Below, piece after piece: positions 34,028-41,367 of a stretch of 45,174 nucleotides of DNA (position 1 is its first letter; each line of letters begins with the position of its first letter). The DNA is taken from positions 1-45,174 of the forward strand of contig JAZODR010000001.1 in assembly GCA_045597125.1 (NCBI GenBank), read 5' to 3'. Origin of the DNA: RGIG5579 sp045597125. GTDB taxonomy: Bacteria > Bacillota > Clostridia > Oscillospirales > SIG627. The notes beneath the pieces are model-generated. The model was not told where the DNA came from and searched no databases. It saw nothing but the letters and a program-made list of their open reading frames with translations. The translations under genes were made by a program, and so were the position numbers.

Positions 34028-35115
34028 ACCTTCTCCTTTTGCTGTCTCAAATGACGACGAACACGGTTGATGTGTCTTTCAAAATCTCCTGTAGCAATCA
34101 ATTCCTTGAGCACAAGCTGCTCGTAAAGAGGCACCGTGCAGGAATAAAAGCCCAATTTTTGTTCAAATTGCCGAAGTAACGACAAAGGTAAAACCATATA
34201 TCCTACGCGAATGGAGGGAGATACGGTTTTAGAAAAAGAATTGACGTAAATCACATTTTCTCCTCCGCTCATAGCATACAAAGTATCCTCATGTCTATGA
34301 GAAAGGGTAAATTCCGATTCAAAATCATCCTCCACCAAAATTTTATTCCTCGACTTTGCCCAGCGCAGATATTCCCTCTTTTTGGAATCACTTGCCGTAA
34401 CCCCGCTGGGGTAACTTCGATAAGGGGTGATGTGTAAAACATCTCCTGTGCAGACCTGAAGAAAAGCAGATTCAATACCCGATTTTCCCAAAGGCAGATG
34501 CTCACATTTTGCCCCCAAAGCACCGTACACACTACAAATCTTCTCATAGCTTGGGTCTTCCAAAGCATAAGTGCGCTCTGTGCCCAAAAGCTGAACAATC
34601 AGGCTGTACAAATATTCCGCACCGCTTCCCACTACAATCTGCTCGGGCGTGGTATTGATTCCACGGCTTCTGGCAAGATAACGACAAAGCTCACGGCGAA
34701 AGTCTTCGTCCCCTTTTCCGGGACATTTCTCAAGGAGCAGTTCTCCATACTCCGCAAGAACTCGGCGCATTGTTTTTGCCAAAGAAGAAAAAGGATAATG
34801 CAATTTTTCATGCGTTTCAGAAAAAACAGTACGCTCTCGAAAAACTGCTTCTTTCGGGTGAGAAAAGCCGTCCTCTTCACGGTAAGAAACAAAAAAACCG
34901 CTCCGTTGACGGGAACGAACATATCCCTCTTCACATAATAGCGCAAAAGCATGCTCAACGGTAACAAGACTAAGCCCCAATTCCTCCGCAAGAAGCCGCT
35001 TAGAAGGGAGCCTTGCCCCATAGGGAAAAAGCCCCGCGGAAATATCTTCTCTCAGCACTTCATAAAGCTGAACATAAACAGGTTTATGGGAATTTGCGTC
35101 AATTTTATACTTCAT
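34024..35115 (-). CDS. MocR/PdxR-type GntR regulator with truncated aminotransferase domain
   Basis: The 363-residue protein has an N-terminal GntR winged helix (KPVYVQLYEVLREDI, LPSKRLLAEELG) and a fold-type I aminotransferase-like domain. The PLP lysine lies in NSFSKTVSPSIRVGY and the preceding aspartate motif is LVEDDFESEF. Proteins of this family are usually 450-500 residues; this one stops right after the ERHINRVRRHLR helix, so about 90-100 residues of the small C-terminal subdomain are missing. The next gene starts in the overlap, so no remnant follows. It may sense PLP or an amine, or be impaired. Confidence 0.85.
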   Translation of the reverse strand: MKYKIDANSHKPVYVQLYEVLREDISAGLFPYGARLPSKRLLAEELGLSLVTVEHAFALLCEEGYVRSRQRSGFFVSYREEDGFSHPKEAVFRERTVFSETHEKLHYPFSSLAKTMRRVLAEYGELLLEKCPGKGDEDFRRELCRYLARSRGINTTPEQIVVGSGAEYLYSLIVQLLGTERTYALEDPSYEKICSVYGALGAKCEHLPLGKSGIESAFLQVCTGDVLHITPYRSYPSGVTASDSKKREYLRWAKSRNKILVEDDFESEFTLSHRHEDTLYAMSGGENVIYVNSFSKTVSPSIRVGYMVLPLSLLRQFEQKLGFYSCTVPLYEQLVLKELIATGDFERHINRVRRHLRQQKEKV

Positions 35116-35163
35116 CTGGCCTTACCCGAATCTATTTTTTAAAATAATTTAAATACCAGTTTT

Positions 35164-35192
35164 ATTATAATCCTCAGAGATTGAATCGTCAA
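35164..35192 (-). promoter_or_regulatory. Promoter of the mocR-ylmH-GNAT-copA operon
   Basis: The minus strand has -35 TTGACG (35187-35192), 17-bp spacer and -10 TATAAT (35164-35169). Confidence 0.82.
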
Positions 35193-35251
35193 GATTACTC
35201 TTGCAAATATGGGCAAAAACATTTCCTATCTGCCATTTTTCCCCGTCATAC

Positions 35252-35280
35252 TTGAAACCCTTGAAAAAAAATGATATGCT
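35252..35280 (+). promoter_or_regulatory. Promoter of uxaC
   Basis: -35 TTGAAA (35252-35257), 17-bp spacer and -10 TATGCT (35275-35280), 33 bp before the ATG. Confidence 0.62.
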
Positions 35281-35313
35281 AATACTTGTAATAAAAGAAA
35301 AGGAGTTTGTTCC

Positions 35314-36711
35314 ATGAAATTTATGAATGAAGACTTTTTGTTGGAAACCCCTGCTGCTCGCAGGCTTTATCACGATTTTGCAGAGCATCAGCCCATCATC
35401 GACTATCATTGCCACATTTCTCCCAAGGAAGTCTATGAGGACCGCAAATTTGATAATATTACACAGGTTTGGCTGGGCGGCGACCATTACAAATGGAGAT
35501 TGATCCGCACCAACGGAGTCCCCGAAGAAGAGGTTACAGGCTCCGCTTCCGACCGAATCAAATTCCAGCGTTTTGCTGAGGCTCTTCCTCTTGCTATCGG
35601 CAACCCGATGTACCATTGGACCCATCTGGAACTAAAGCGTTATTTTGGTGTAGATGTTCCCCTAACCGGCGACTCCGCCGAGGAAATCTGGAATATCTGC
35701 AACGAAAAATTAAAAACTCCCGCACTCTCTGTTCGTAACATTATCAAAAATTCCAATGTGAAAATGATTGGTACCACCGACGATCCTGCAGATGATCTTG
35801 CTTTCCACAAATTGATTGCCGAAGATAAGAATTTTGATACGCGCGTACTCCCCTCGTTCCGTCCCGATGCGGTTGTAAACATTGAAAAGCCTGCATTTCC
35901 CGATGCGGTTAACAAGCTTGCCGATGTTTGCGGATTTGCCATCTCGAATCCCGAAGATTTGAAAAAAGCTCTCACAAAGCGCTTGGATTACTTCTGCGCT
36001 CACGGTTGCAAGGCAAGTGATCACGGAATGGATGCGGTGGTTTATCGCCGCGGCACTCCGGATGAAATTCGCACCGCTTTTGAAAAGGCAATGGAACGAA
36101 AGCCTTTGACCGTAGAAGAAATTGAAATGTTCCGCACGGAAATGCTGCTTCATCTTGGTAGAGAGAATGCAAAACGCGGTGTGGTAATGCAGCTCCACTA
36201 CGGAGTGCAGAGAAACACCAATACCAAGAAATTCCGGACCATCGGCGCAGACACCGGTTTTGATACCATTGCAGGCGGCGGTGACGGAATCGGTCTTGCC
36301 CGTTTTCTCGATGCTCTGGCACAGGACGACGCTCTCCCCAAGACCATTATCTATTCCCTTGACCCCAAGGATAACGAGTTGATCGACACCATCATCGGCT
36401 CCTTCCAAGGTCCCGAATGCCCCGGTAAAATCCAGCACGGTTCTGCTTGGTGGTTCTCCGATACCAAATCCGGTATGGAAAATCAAATGAAGAGTCTTGC
36501 AAATCTTTCCATTCTCGGCAACTTCGTAGGTATGCTCACCGACTCCAGAAGCTTCCTTTCCTATACCCGTCACGAATACTTCCGCAGAATTCTGTGTAAC
36601 TTCTTGGGAAAACTGGTTGATAACGGAGAATATCCCGAGGATTACAAGATGCTGGGAAAGATCGTCAGCGGTATTTCCTACGAAAACGCAAAGCGTTACT
36701 TCCAGCTTTAA
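35314..36711 (+). CDS. uxaC: Glucuronate isomerase
   Basis: A 465-residue amidohydrolase-fold isomerase that turns glucuronate into fructuronate (and galacturonate into tagaturonate). Visible landmarks are IIDYHCHISPKE, the FDNITQVWLGGDHYKWR stretch, MIGTTDDPADDL and, near the end, SRSFLSYTRHEYFRR. The length is normal. AAGGAG precedes the ATG. No other uronate genes (uxuA, uxuB, kdg) are adjacent, so the pathway must be completed elsewhere. Confidence 0.96.
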   Translation: MKFMNEDFLLETPAARRLYHDFAEHQPIIDYHCHISPKEVYEDRKFDNITQVWLGGDHYKWRLIRTNGVPEEEVTGSASDRIKFQRFAEALPLAIGNPMYHWTHLELKRYFGVDVPLTGDSAEEIWNICNEKLKTPALSVRNIIKNSNVKMIGTTDDPADDLAFHKLIAEDKNFDTRVLPSFRPDAVVNIEKPAFPDAVNKLADVCGFAISNPEDLKKALTKRLDYFCAHGCKASDHGMDAVVYRRGTPDEIRTAFEKAMERKPLTVEEIEMFRTEMLLHLGRENAKRGVVMQLHYGVQRNTNTKKFRTIGADTGFDTIAGGGDGIGLARFLDALAQDDALPKTIIYSLDPKDNELIDTIIGSFQGPECPGKIQHGSAWWFSDTKSGMENQMKSLANLSILGNFVGMLTDSRSFLSYTRHEYFRRILCNFLGKLVDNGEYPEDYKMLGKIVSGISYENAKRYFQL

Positions 36712-36715
36712 TTTA

Positions 36716-36744
36716 TTGACTTTTTTTCCTCCTTTGGGTATAAT
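36716..36744 (+). promoter_or_regulatory. Promoter of the flavin reductase-rubredoxin gene
   Basis: -35 TTGACT (36716-36721), 17-bp spacer and -10 TATAAT (36739-36744), just after the uxaC stop. Confidence 0.85.
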
Positions 36745-36769
36745 AGATATACTCAAAGGAGGATTTTTT

Positions 36770-37408
36770 ATGGAAAATTATGACCTTTTCTATCCAAATA
36801 TCCCCGTCCCTATGGAAGATAGCAAAGCACTCCATGCTATCGGCTACGGATTATATATTATTACGACCCGTGAAAATGGAAAGGATAGCGGACTTGTAGT
36901 CAACACCGTTTCTCAAGTCGGATCCAATCCTACGCTACTCGCGGTGGGGATTAACCGAGCCAATTATTCCTGCGGTGTTATTTCCCGCACGGGAAAAATG
37001 AATGTGAATGTGCTAACGGAAAGCGCTCCATTTGAAATTTTTCAGCGATTCGGTTTTCAAAGCGGAAAAGATACCGATAAAATGCAAGGTTTGATTTATT
37101 CAAGAAGCGAAAACAATCTTCCCTATTTACAGGAGCATACAAACGCCTTTTTCTCATTAAAGGTGCAAAACGCCGTTACCCTTCCCTCCCACACACTCTT
37201 CCTTTGCACGGTAGAGGAAAGCGCCTCCTTTGGTGGCGAAAAGAGCATGACCTATGCCTATTATCACGCTTCAGTCAAGCCGAAAAGTACCAAAAAAAGG
37301 GGATGGATTTGTAAAATCTGTGGATACGTTCATACCGACGAAAAGTTGCCTGCAGATTTCATTTGTCCCATTTGCAAGCATCCTGCAGAAGATTTTGAAA
37401 AGTTATAA
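36770..37408 (+). CDS. Flavin reductase-like protein fused to rubredoxin
   Basis: A 212-residue protein. Residues 1-165 form an FMN-binding flavin-reductase-like split barrel (TRENGKDSGLVVNTVSQV, SRTGKMNVNVLTES). Residues about 176-212 are a short rubredoxin domain with CKICGY and CPICKHP (C181, C184, C199, C202) that holds one iron. Such fusions pass electrons to oxygen- or peroxide-reducing partners in anaerobes and are called high-molecular-weight rubredoxins. The start is the ATG at 36770 with AAAGGAGG; longer readings overlap uxaC. Confidence 0.92.
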   Translation: MENYDLFYPNIPVPMEDSKALHAIGYGLYIITTRENGKDSGLVVNTVSQVGSNPTLLAVGINRANYSCGVISRTGKMNVNVLTESAPFEIFQRFGFQSGKDTDKMQGLIYSRSENNLPYLQEHTNAFFSLKVQNAVTLPSHTLFLCTVEESASFGGEKSMTYAYYHASVKPKSTKKRGWICKICGYVHTDEKLPADFICPICKHPAEDFEKL

Positions 37409-37441
37409 CAAAAAACTGACCCCCAGGGGGTCAGTTTTTTT
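37409..37441. terminator. Bidirectional terminator after the rubredoxin fusion gene
   Basis: The stem AAAACTGACCCC / GGGGTCAGTTTT is flanked by A and T runs and also lies right after the stop of the convergent PHP gene. Confidence 0.92.
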
Positions 37442-37444
37442 GCT

Positions 37445-38449
37445 TTATATCAAATCTTTCAAATAATAGGCGCGCGTCCAAGCCTTTTTACCGTTAAAAT
37501 CGGTGACACAGAGACGAAAGAAAGCCTTTTCTTTCCAATCTTCTGTAGTTTTCCTTTTCCATTTTCCAAGGTCAAATTCCGCTTGGGTCAAGGGTTGATT
37601 CTTCTCGCCGAATACTCGCTTGGCTTCCCTGCCGTGAGTCGCGTAAACGATATTTGATGCCTCAGAACAGGTGATACGCAAAATGTCCCCCTCCACTGTC
37701 AAAGAATGGATTTCAGGGCCTGTGGAGGCATATACATCTCCCTTTTCCATTGCCTTGACCACGCTTTCGTAAGTAAGCTCTTCCGCGCCAATCATCACCC
37801 AGCCACCACCAACCTCAAAGAGATGGTGAGAATCATCGGCTGCAACAGGGCAAAGGGCATTTCCCTCGCGAAGAAGCTCATGGTAGCACTGGCTCAAATC
37901 CTCCTCGTAGCCACCGCAATAAGAGCTATAATTAAATACCTCAACGCCCCAAAGACCCTTCAAACCCAGATAATCCCTTCCGTCTTGCAAAGACCAAACA
38001 GGATGATTATATACGGCAAAAAAGCCTTTTTCATTCGCCTTTTTTATGAGGCGGTTTACTTCCTCAAGACCATAGATATGCTCCTCGGGAACATCGAACA
38101 CCAATTCATGCTCATGGCCCTCCATATACGGGCGCAGATTTGGGTGATAGTGCTGCCAACGATTTTCAGGGCTTTTGGCAATAAAATTGATATGATAGGT
38201 GCGAGAATTTATCTTCGGCACATTCTCATAAATCATCATTTCATAACCATTTAAGGTAAGAAAATTTTCATCGTTTAGTTCAGGATGGGGAAAACACATT
38301 TCATGATCGGTCAAAGAAAGAATCTGATACCCATGGCTCTTGTATGCTTCCTTCACGGAGATCGGGTCAACCTTGCCATCGCTAATCGTGGAATGGGTAT
38401 GAAGGGCGGCCTTAAAATACTGTGTTCTCTTAGGCAAAAGATATTTCAT
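37445..38449 (-). CDS. PHP-domain phosphoesterase-like protein
   Basis: A 334-residue protein with the metal-binding motifs of the PHP family: ALHTHSTISDG near 16-26, LSLTDHE near 46-52, AVYNHPVW near 144-151 and VAADDSHH near 200-207. PHP enzymes hydrolyse phosphate esters such as histidinol phosphate or nucleotides; the substrate here is not known. The start is the second ATG (38447-38449), as AAGGAG is too close to the first. It follows the AAC(3)-like gene within 11 bases. Confidence 0.88.
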   Translation of the reverse strand: MKYLLPKRTQYFKAALHTHSTISDGKVDPISVKEAYKSHGYQILSLTDHEMCFPHPELNDENFLTLNGYEMMIYENVPKINSRTYHINFIAKSPENRWQHYHPNLRPYMEGHEHELVFDVPEEHIYGLEEVNRLIKKANEKGFFAVYNHPVWSLQDGRDYLGLKGLWGVEVFNYSSYCGGYEEDLSQCYHELLREGNALCPVAADDSHHLFEVGGGWVMIGAEELTYESVVKAMEKGDVYASTGPEIHSLTVEGDILRITCSEASNIVYATHGREAKRVFGEKNQPLTQAEFDLGKWKRKTTEDWKEKAFFRLCVTDFNGKKAWTRAYYLKDLI

Positions 38450-38460
38450 ATTCATTCTCC

Positions 38461-39264
38461 TTATTTTACAAAATATCGGGGATCAATAGGATTTTCGGTT
38501 TTGAGAGGATCGTCAGGCGCATTTTTGTAAATCATTTCCATTACCGCTTTCATTTTACGAGCGGATAGAAGTTGGGCAGGGGCATCCCCTACAAAGCCAT
38601 CGTTACCGCATCTGTGATAGCGGAACGGAATATCAAACTTTACAAAACGCTCAGAAATATCATTGCTGTAATCCGTATAAAACAGGCGCAAAGAACGCTT
38701 AACAATTTCGCCGTTTTCCCTGCGGATGGTAACTTCTATCCCTTTTTCCTCCATACGGTTCGGGGTTTCCAGCATTTCATCTACAGTATGAAGATACGTA
38801 TTACGATTATGAGCAACACCTACAAGCAAAACGAAACCATCCGCATCGTACAATTTTCCATAACAAGTTTCAGGAGCAGTAGGAGTTTCTGCAAAAGGCT
38901 CTCCTTTCGCAATTTCCAGCGCTTTGACACGGTCACCAAAAATGACCATAGAGTGGGTAGGACTTTCCGTGCGGTAGCCTCTGGGGTCCTCTGCCGCAAC
39001 GGTAGAAAAATACCCGAGGCAATTGTCGGAACTGGCCATATCCAACGTAATTTCCTTCTCCAGATTGTGCCAGGTGTGAACAGGCACACAAAAAAGACCG
39101 CCCTGTGCAGTAAAGTATTCAATCAAAATATCCAGCAGCCCCTGTGCGCCCCCTTCTACCTTGCCCACAGAGCGAAGAGAAGAATGCATCAGCACCATTC
39201 GGTCACGAGGCGCCCGCATAGCGCGAAGCTGATAAAAAATCTCTTCTTTAGAATAGAGCTTCAT
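38461..39264 (-). CDS. AAC(3)-family aminoglycoside N-acetyltransferase-like protein
   Basis: A 267-residue protein of the antibiotic-NAT fold: LMHSSLRSVGKVEGGAQGLL near the start, the catalytic-region ESPTHSMVIFGD (about 100-111) and LLVGVAHNRNTYLHTVDE. Chromosomal members such as YokD have unknown natural substrates, so resistance should not be assumed. AAGGAG lies before the ATG. No promoter lies between it and the tRNA-Gln gene upstream, so it is probably fed by read-through. Confidence 0.9.
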   Translation of the reverse strand: MKLYSKEEIFYQLRAMRAPRDRMVLMHSSLRSVGKVEGGAQGLLDILIEYFTAQGGLFCVPVHTWHNLEKEITLDMASSDNCLGYFSTVAAEDPRGYRTESPTHSMVIFGDRVKALEIAKGEPFAETPTAPETCYGKLYDADGFVLLVGVAHNRNTYLHTVDEMLETPNRMEEKGIEVTIRRENGEIVKRSLRLFYTDYSNDISERFVKFDIPFRYHRCGNDGFVGDAPAQLLSARKMKAVMEMIYKNAPDDPLKTENPIDPRYFVK

Positions 39265-39288
39265 CCATAACTCCTTGTTACCATAATT

Positions 39289-39323
39289 GAAAACGACAGA
39301 TTCTTATGGGAATCTGTCGTTTC
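39289..39323 (-). terminator. Hairpin/terminator after tRNA-Gln
   Basis: The stem AAACGACAGATTC / GAATCTGTCGTTT has a six-base loop and a short T tract on the minus strand. The T tract is weak, leaving room for read-through into the next gene. Confidence 0.7.
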
Positions 39324-39324
39324 C

Positions 39325-39400
39325 TGGCAGGGATGGCGAGATTTGAACTCACGAGTGCCAGAGTCAAAGTCTGGTGCCTTAACCGCTTGGCTACATCCCT
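39325..39400 (-). tRNA. tRNA-Gln (anticodon TTG)
   Basis: The 76-base minus-strand cloverleaf has the acceptor AGGGATG/CATCCCT, discriminator G and encoded CCA. The D arm is GCCAAGCGGTTAAGGC, the anticodon stem CCAGA/TCTGG holds loop CTTTGAC (anticodon TTG), and the T loop is TTCAAAT. TTG decodes CAA, hence glutamine. Confidence 0.96.
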
Positions 39401-39413
39401 ATATGACCGTATT

Positions 39414-39442
39414 ATTATATAGTATGAACCATTTTTTGTCAA
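39414..39442 (-). promoter_or_regulatory. Promoter of tRNA-Gln
   Basis: The minus strand has -35 TTGACA (39437-39442), 17-bp spacer and -10 TATAAT (39414-39419), both perfect. Confidence 0.92.
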
Positions 39443-39486
39443 CCGATTCTTGAAAAAAAGGAGATTTAAATGTTATCTTTCTACAG

Positions 39487-39515
39487 TTGACAAACAGATA
39501 TGCTTATGATATAAT
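39487..39515 (+). promoter_or_regulatory. Promoter of the riboswitch-mntP transcript
   Basis: -35 TTGACA (39487-39492), 17-bp spacer and -10 TATAAT (39510-39515), both perfect. Confidence 0.92.
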
Positions 39516-39517
39516 CG

Positions 39518-39640
39518 CTCTGCTTGGGGGAGTAGCAGACGGCTAGCCGTAACAAGTCAACATATTGGTCACCGGCCTGGCTTGTTTTCGATTGCGAGAC
39601 TCATGCATAGAATTACTATGCGTGGAGTCTTTCTTTTTTT
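39518..39640 (+). promoter_or_regulatory. Manganese (yybP-ykoY) riboswitch
   Basis: The leader has the family motifs CTTGGGGGAGTAGC, CCGGCCTGGCTTG and GCGAGACTCATGCA in order. A terminator hairpin (39597-39631) follows with a T run. The class binds Mn(II) and the cargo here is the manganese exporter mntP, so metal binding should turn expression on by antitermination. Confidence 0.93.
39597..39640 (+). terminator. Riboswitch-controlled terminator before mntP
   Basis: The stem AGACTCATGCATAG / CTATGCGTGGAGTCT with loop AATTA and one bulge is followed by TTTCTTTTTTT. It shares its 5' arm with the aptamer's closing region. Confidence 0.88.
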
Positions 39641-39663
39641 GCCCTCAAAGAAGGAGTACCAAT

Positions 39664-40254
39664 ATGTGGAATTTAGTTCTTTTAAGTTTTGGCGAAGGCA
39701 TCGGCCTTGCTATGGATGCTTTTTCCGTGTCCTTGGCAAACGGCTTAGCCGAACCCAATATGAAGCTTGGTAAGGCGGCAAAAATCGCATTAATCTTTGC
39801 ACTGTTTCAAGGCTTTATGCCCCTGACGGGATGGTTTTTGGTGCATAGTTTCGTAGAAATTTTTCAGGCCTTTAAGCCTTTCATCCCGTACATCGCCCTG
39901 GGCCTACTTGCTTTTATTGGCGGCAAAATGCTCTGGGAGGGACTGCACCCCTGCCAAGAGAACGATACTTGTTGCATCGAAAAGAAAAAAATCGGACTGC
40001 ACACACTACTTGTTCAAGGAGTAGCAACCTCCATCGACGCCCTTTCCGTTGGATTCACCATTTCCCAGTACAATGCAATCGAGGCTCTGCTTTCCGCTTT
40101 CATCATTGCTTCCATCACCTTTATAATCTGCCTTGGCGGTGTACTGATTGGTCAAAAATTCGGTACCAAGCTTTCAAACAAAGCCGCTGTTCTGGGCGGT
40201 GTCATCCTCATTGGCATCGGCTTATTAATCTTTATAAAATCTTTTTTCGAGTAA
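39664..40254 (+). CDS. mntP: Manganese efflux pump MntP
   Basis: A 196-residue membrane protein with about six helices and two internal repeats. Family residues are in GLAMDAFSVSLANG (about 14-27) and ATSIDALSVGFT (about 120-131), each with an acidic residue that lines the Mn path. The start is the ATG at 39664, with AAGGAG upstream, after the riboswitch terminator; a longer reading through the riboswitch is not real. It exports Mn(II) when the riboswitch senses excess. Confidence 0.95.
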   Translation: MWNLVLLSFGEGIGLAMDAFSVSLANGLAEPNMKLGKAAKIALIFALFQGFMPLTGWFLVHSFVEIFQAFKPFIPYIALGLLAFIGGKMLWEGLHPCQENDTCCIEKKKIGLHTLLVQGVATSIDALSVGFTISQYNAIEALLSAFIIASITFIICLGGVLIGQKFGTKLSNKAAVLGGVILIGIGLLIFIKSFFE

Positions 40255-40260
40255 AACAAA

Positions 40261-40292
40261 AACCCCGAAACCATTTTGGTTTCGGGGGTTTT
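40261..40292 (+). terminator. Terminator of mntP
   Basis: The stem AACCCCGAAACC / GGTTTCGGGGTT with a short loop is followed by T. It also marks the last core-genome feature before the accessory region. Confidence 0.9.
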
Positions 40293-40342
40293 GAAATAAA
40301 TGATTATCTCTTGGAGTTTTCGGTGTACCGTTTATATCTTGT

Positions 40343-40464
40343 AATATCGTTGAAAATCGTTTGTATTGTGCGGTTTTGTTTTGCCAAAATTGAATATCGT
40401 TGCAGAAAGTTTATGTTGTTTCATAAAATGTTGCACCAAATTTGCACCAAGATTTTTACACCAA
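40343..40464. repeat. Short direct repeats near the putative element end
   Basis: AATATCGTTG occurs at 40343-40352 and 40393-40402, exactly 50 bp apart, with similar flanks after it. TTGCACCAA occurs at 40431-40439 and 40442-40450, with a variant TTACACCAA at 40456-40464. They lie between the mntP terminator and the orphan gene, where integrase arm sites or an attachment site would be expected. Confidence 0.5.
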
Positions 40465-40470
40465 AGAATG

Positions 40471-41259
40471 TTATTCGGCCATTTTTAATACATCGTGAAT
40501 TGCTTTGATTATTACTAAACCATAGTCAATAAGAAATGACTTTTGTTCATCAGAATAGGATGCCCGTTCCTGAATGGACTCGTCAGATGAGTGTCTAAAA
40601 CATTGAAGCTTATGCCGATACCCCTTAACTGTTTCCTCGTTGATATAATCAAAACATACCAACGAATAATCTATGGTAAGGAACTTGCCGTCTTTTTTCA
40701 ACATGTTTTCAATAAGGTTGGCTATCTCGGCAAGTTTCTCATCTGTACTCATATTGTTGAATGCTGATTGACGATTGGATATTTCAATAAACTTTTGATT
40801 AATAGAATCAGTTATTTCAATATGGTTAGATTTGAGTTCAAAAGTAAGACTGGCTACAAATGTTCTTCGGGTAGCATAGCGAACGGTGCCGTTATCATCG
40901 CCGCCTTGAGCGATGATTCTGTTCCGTATATCTCCATAAGTAAATTCACCAGGTTCTACAGGTGGTCTTGCTAACAACCGAGGAAACTCCTTTATTTCAT
41001 AGCCAACCTTATGCAGATAATATGTTATAAGGTAAAACCAACACTTTTTCTCACTATCAAAGGCAACTTCGGGTTGGCATAATTCTCTAAACTTCAATAT
41101 TGCTTCTTCAACATCAAATATCTCAAAATCAAAATCGTTTACTTCTTCGTACCCTGTAAATATATTGTATACTTTGTTGACATCTTTTACAGATTCCATG
41201 AAACGATAATGGTATTCTTCAGTTTTAATGTTTTGGAAGTAAAAGTCCCTTAAATCCAT
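40471..41259 (-). CDS. Protein of unknown function beside the integrase
   Basis: I do not recognise this 262-residue protein. It is soluble, rich in charged and aromatic residues and without membrane segments. The middle has GDIRNRIIAQGG and a Thr/Arg-rich TVRYATRRTFVASL stretch; the C-terminal third is helical with YRHKLQCFRHSSDES and ends KAIHDVLK. The C-terminal helices vaguely recall HEPN- or abortive-infection-type domains, but no motif clinches it. It has its own promoter, lies between the integrase terminator and the element end, a typical cargo position, and starts at the ATG 41257-41259 with AGAGGTG. Confidence 0.75.
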   Translation of the reverse strand: MDLRDFYFQNIKTEEYHYRFMESVKDVNKVYNIFTGYEEVNDFDFEIFDVEEAILKFRELCQPEVAFDSEKKCWFYLITYYLHKVGYEIKEFPRLLARPPVEPGEFTYGDIRNRIIAQGGDDNGTVRYATRRTFVASLTFELKSNHIEITDSINQKFIEISNRQSAFNNMSTDEKLAEIANLIENMLKKDGKFLTIDYSLVCFDYINEETVKGYRHKLQCFRHSSDESIQERASYSDEQKSFLIDYGLVIIKAIHDVLKMAE

Positions 41260-41302
41260 ATAAACACCTCTTGAACAACATAAAGTTTCTAAATTCATCA
41301 TA

Positions 41303-41311
41303 ATTATACCA
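41303..41311 (-). promoter_or_regulatory. Extended -10 promoter of the orphan cargo gene
   Basis: The minus strand shows TGGTATAAT, an extended -10 (TATAAT at 41303-41308), about 45 bp before the start. The -35 is poor. Confidence 0.55.
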
Positions 41312-41330
41312 TATATATCCACAAAAATAA

Positions 41331-41364
41331 ATAGAACGGTGTAACAATTTACACCGTTCTATTA
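41331..41364 (-). terminator. Terminator of the integrase operon
   Basis: The perfect 15-16 bp stem AATAGAACGGTGTAA / TTACACCGTTCTATT is followed by T-rich sequence on the minus strand. Confidence 0.88.
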
Positions 41365-41367
41365 TGT

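Noticed and set aside
35710..36756. 348-codon open frame antisense to uxaC
   Set aside because: uxaC is intact and recognised; the antisense frame has no start site support.
38461..39264. Acquired aminoglycoside-resistance gene
   Set aside because: The gene sits in a core-like operon with a tRNA and PHP gene and shows no mobile flanks; chromosomal family members often do not confer resistance.
39325..39400. tRNA-Gln as the attachment site of the element
   Set aside because: Elements use the 3' end of tRNA genes; this 3' end faces left, away from the integrase, and core genes lie between.
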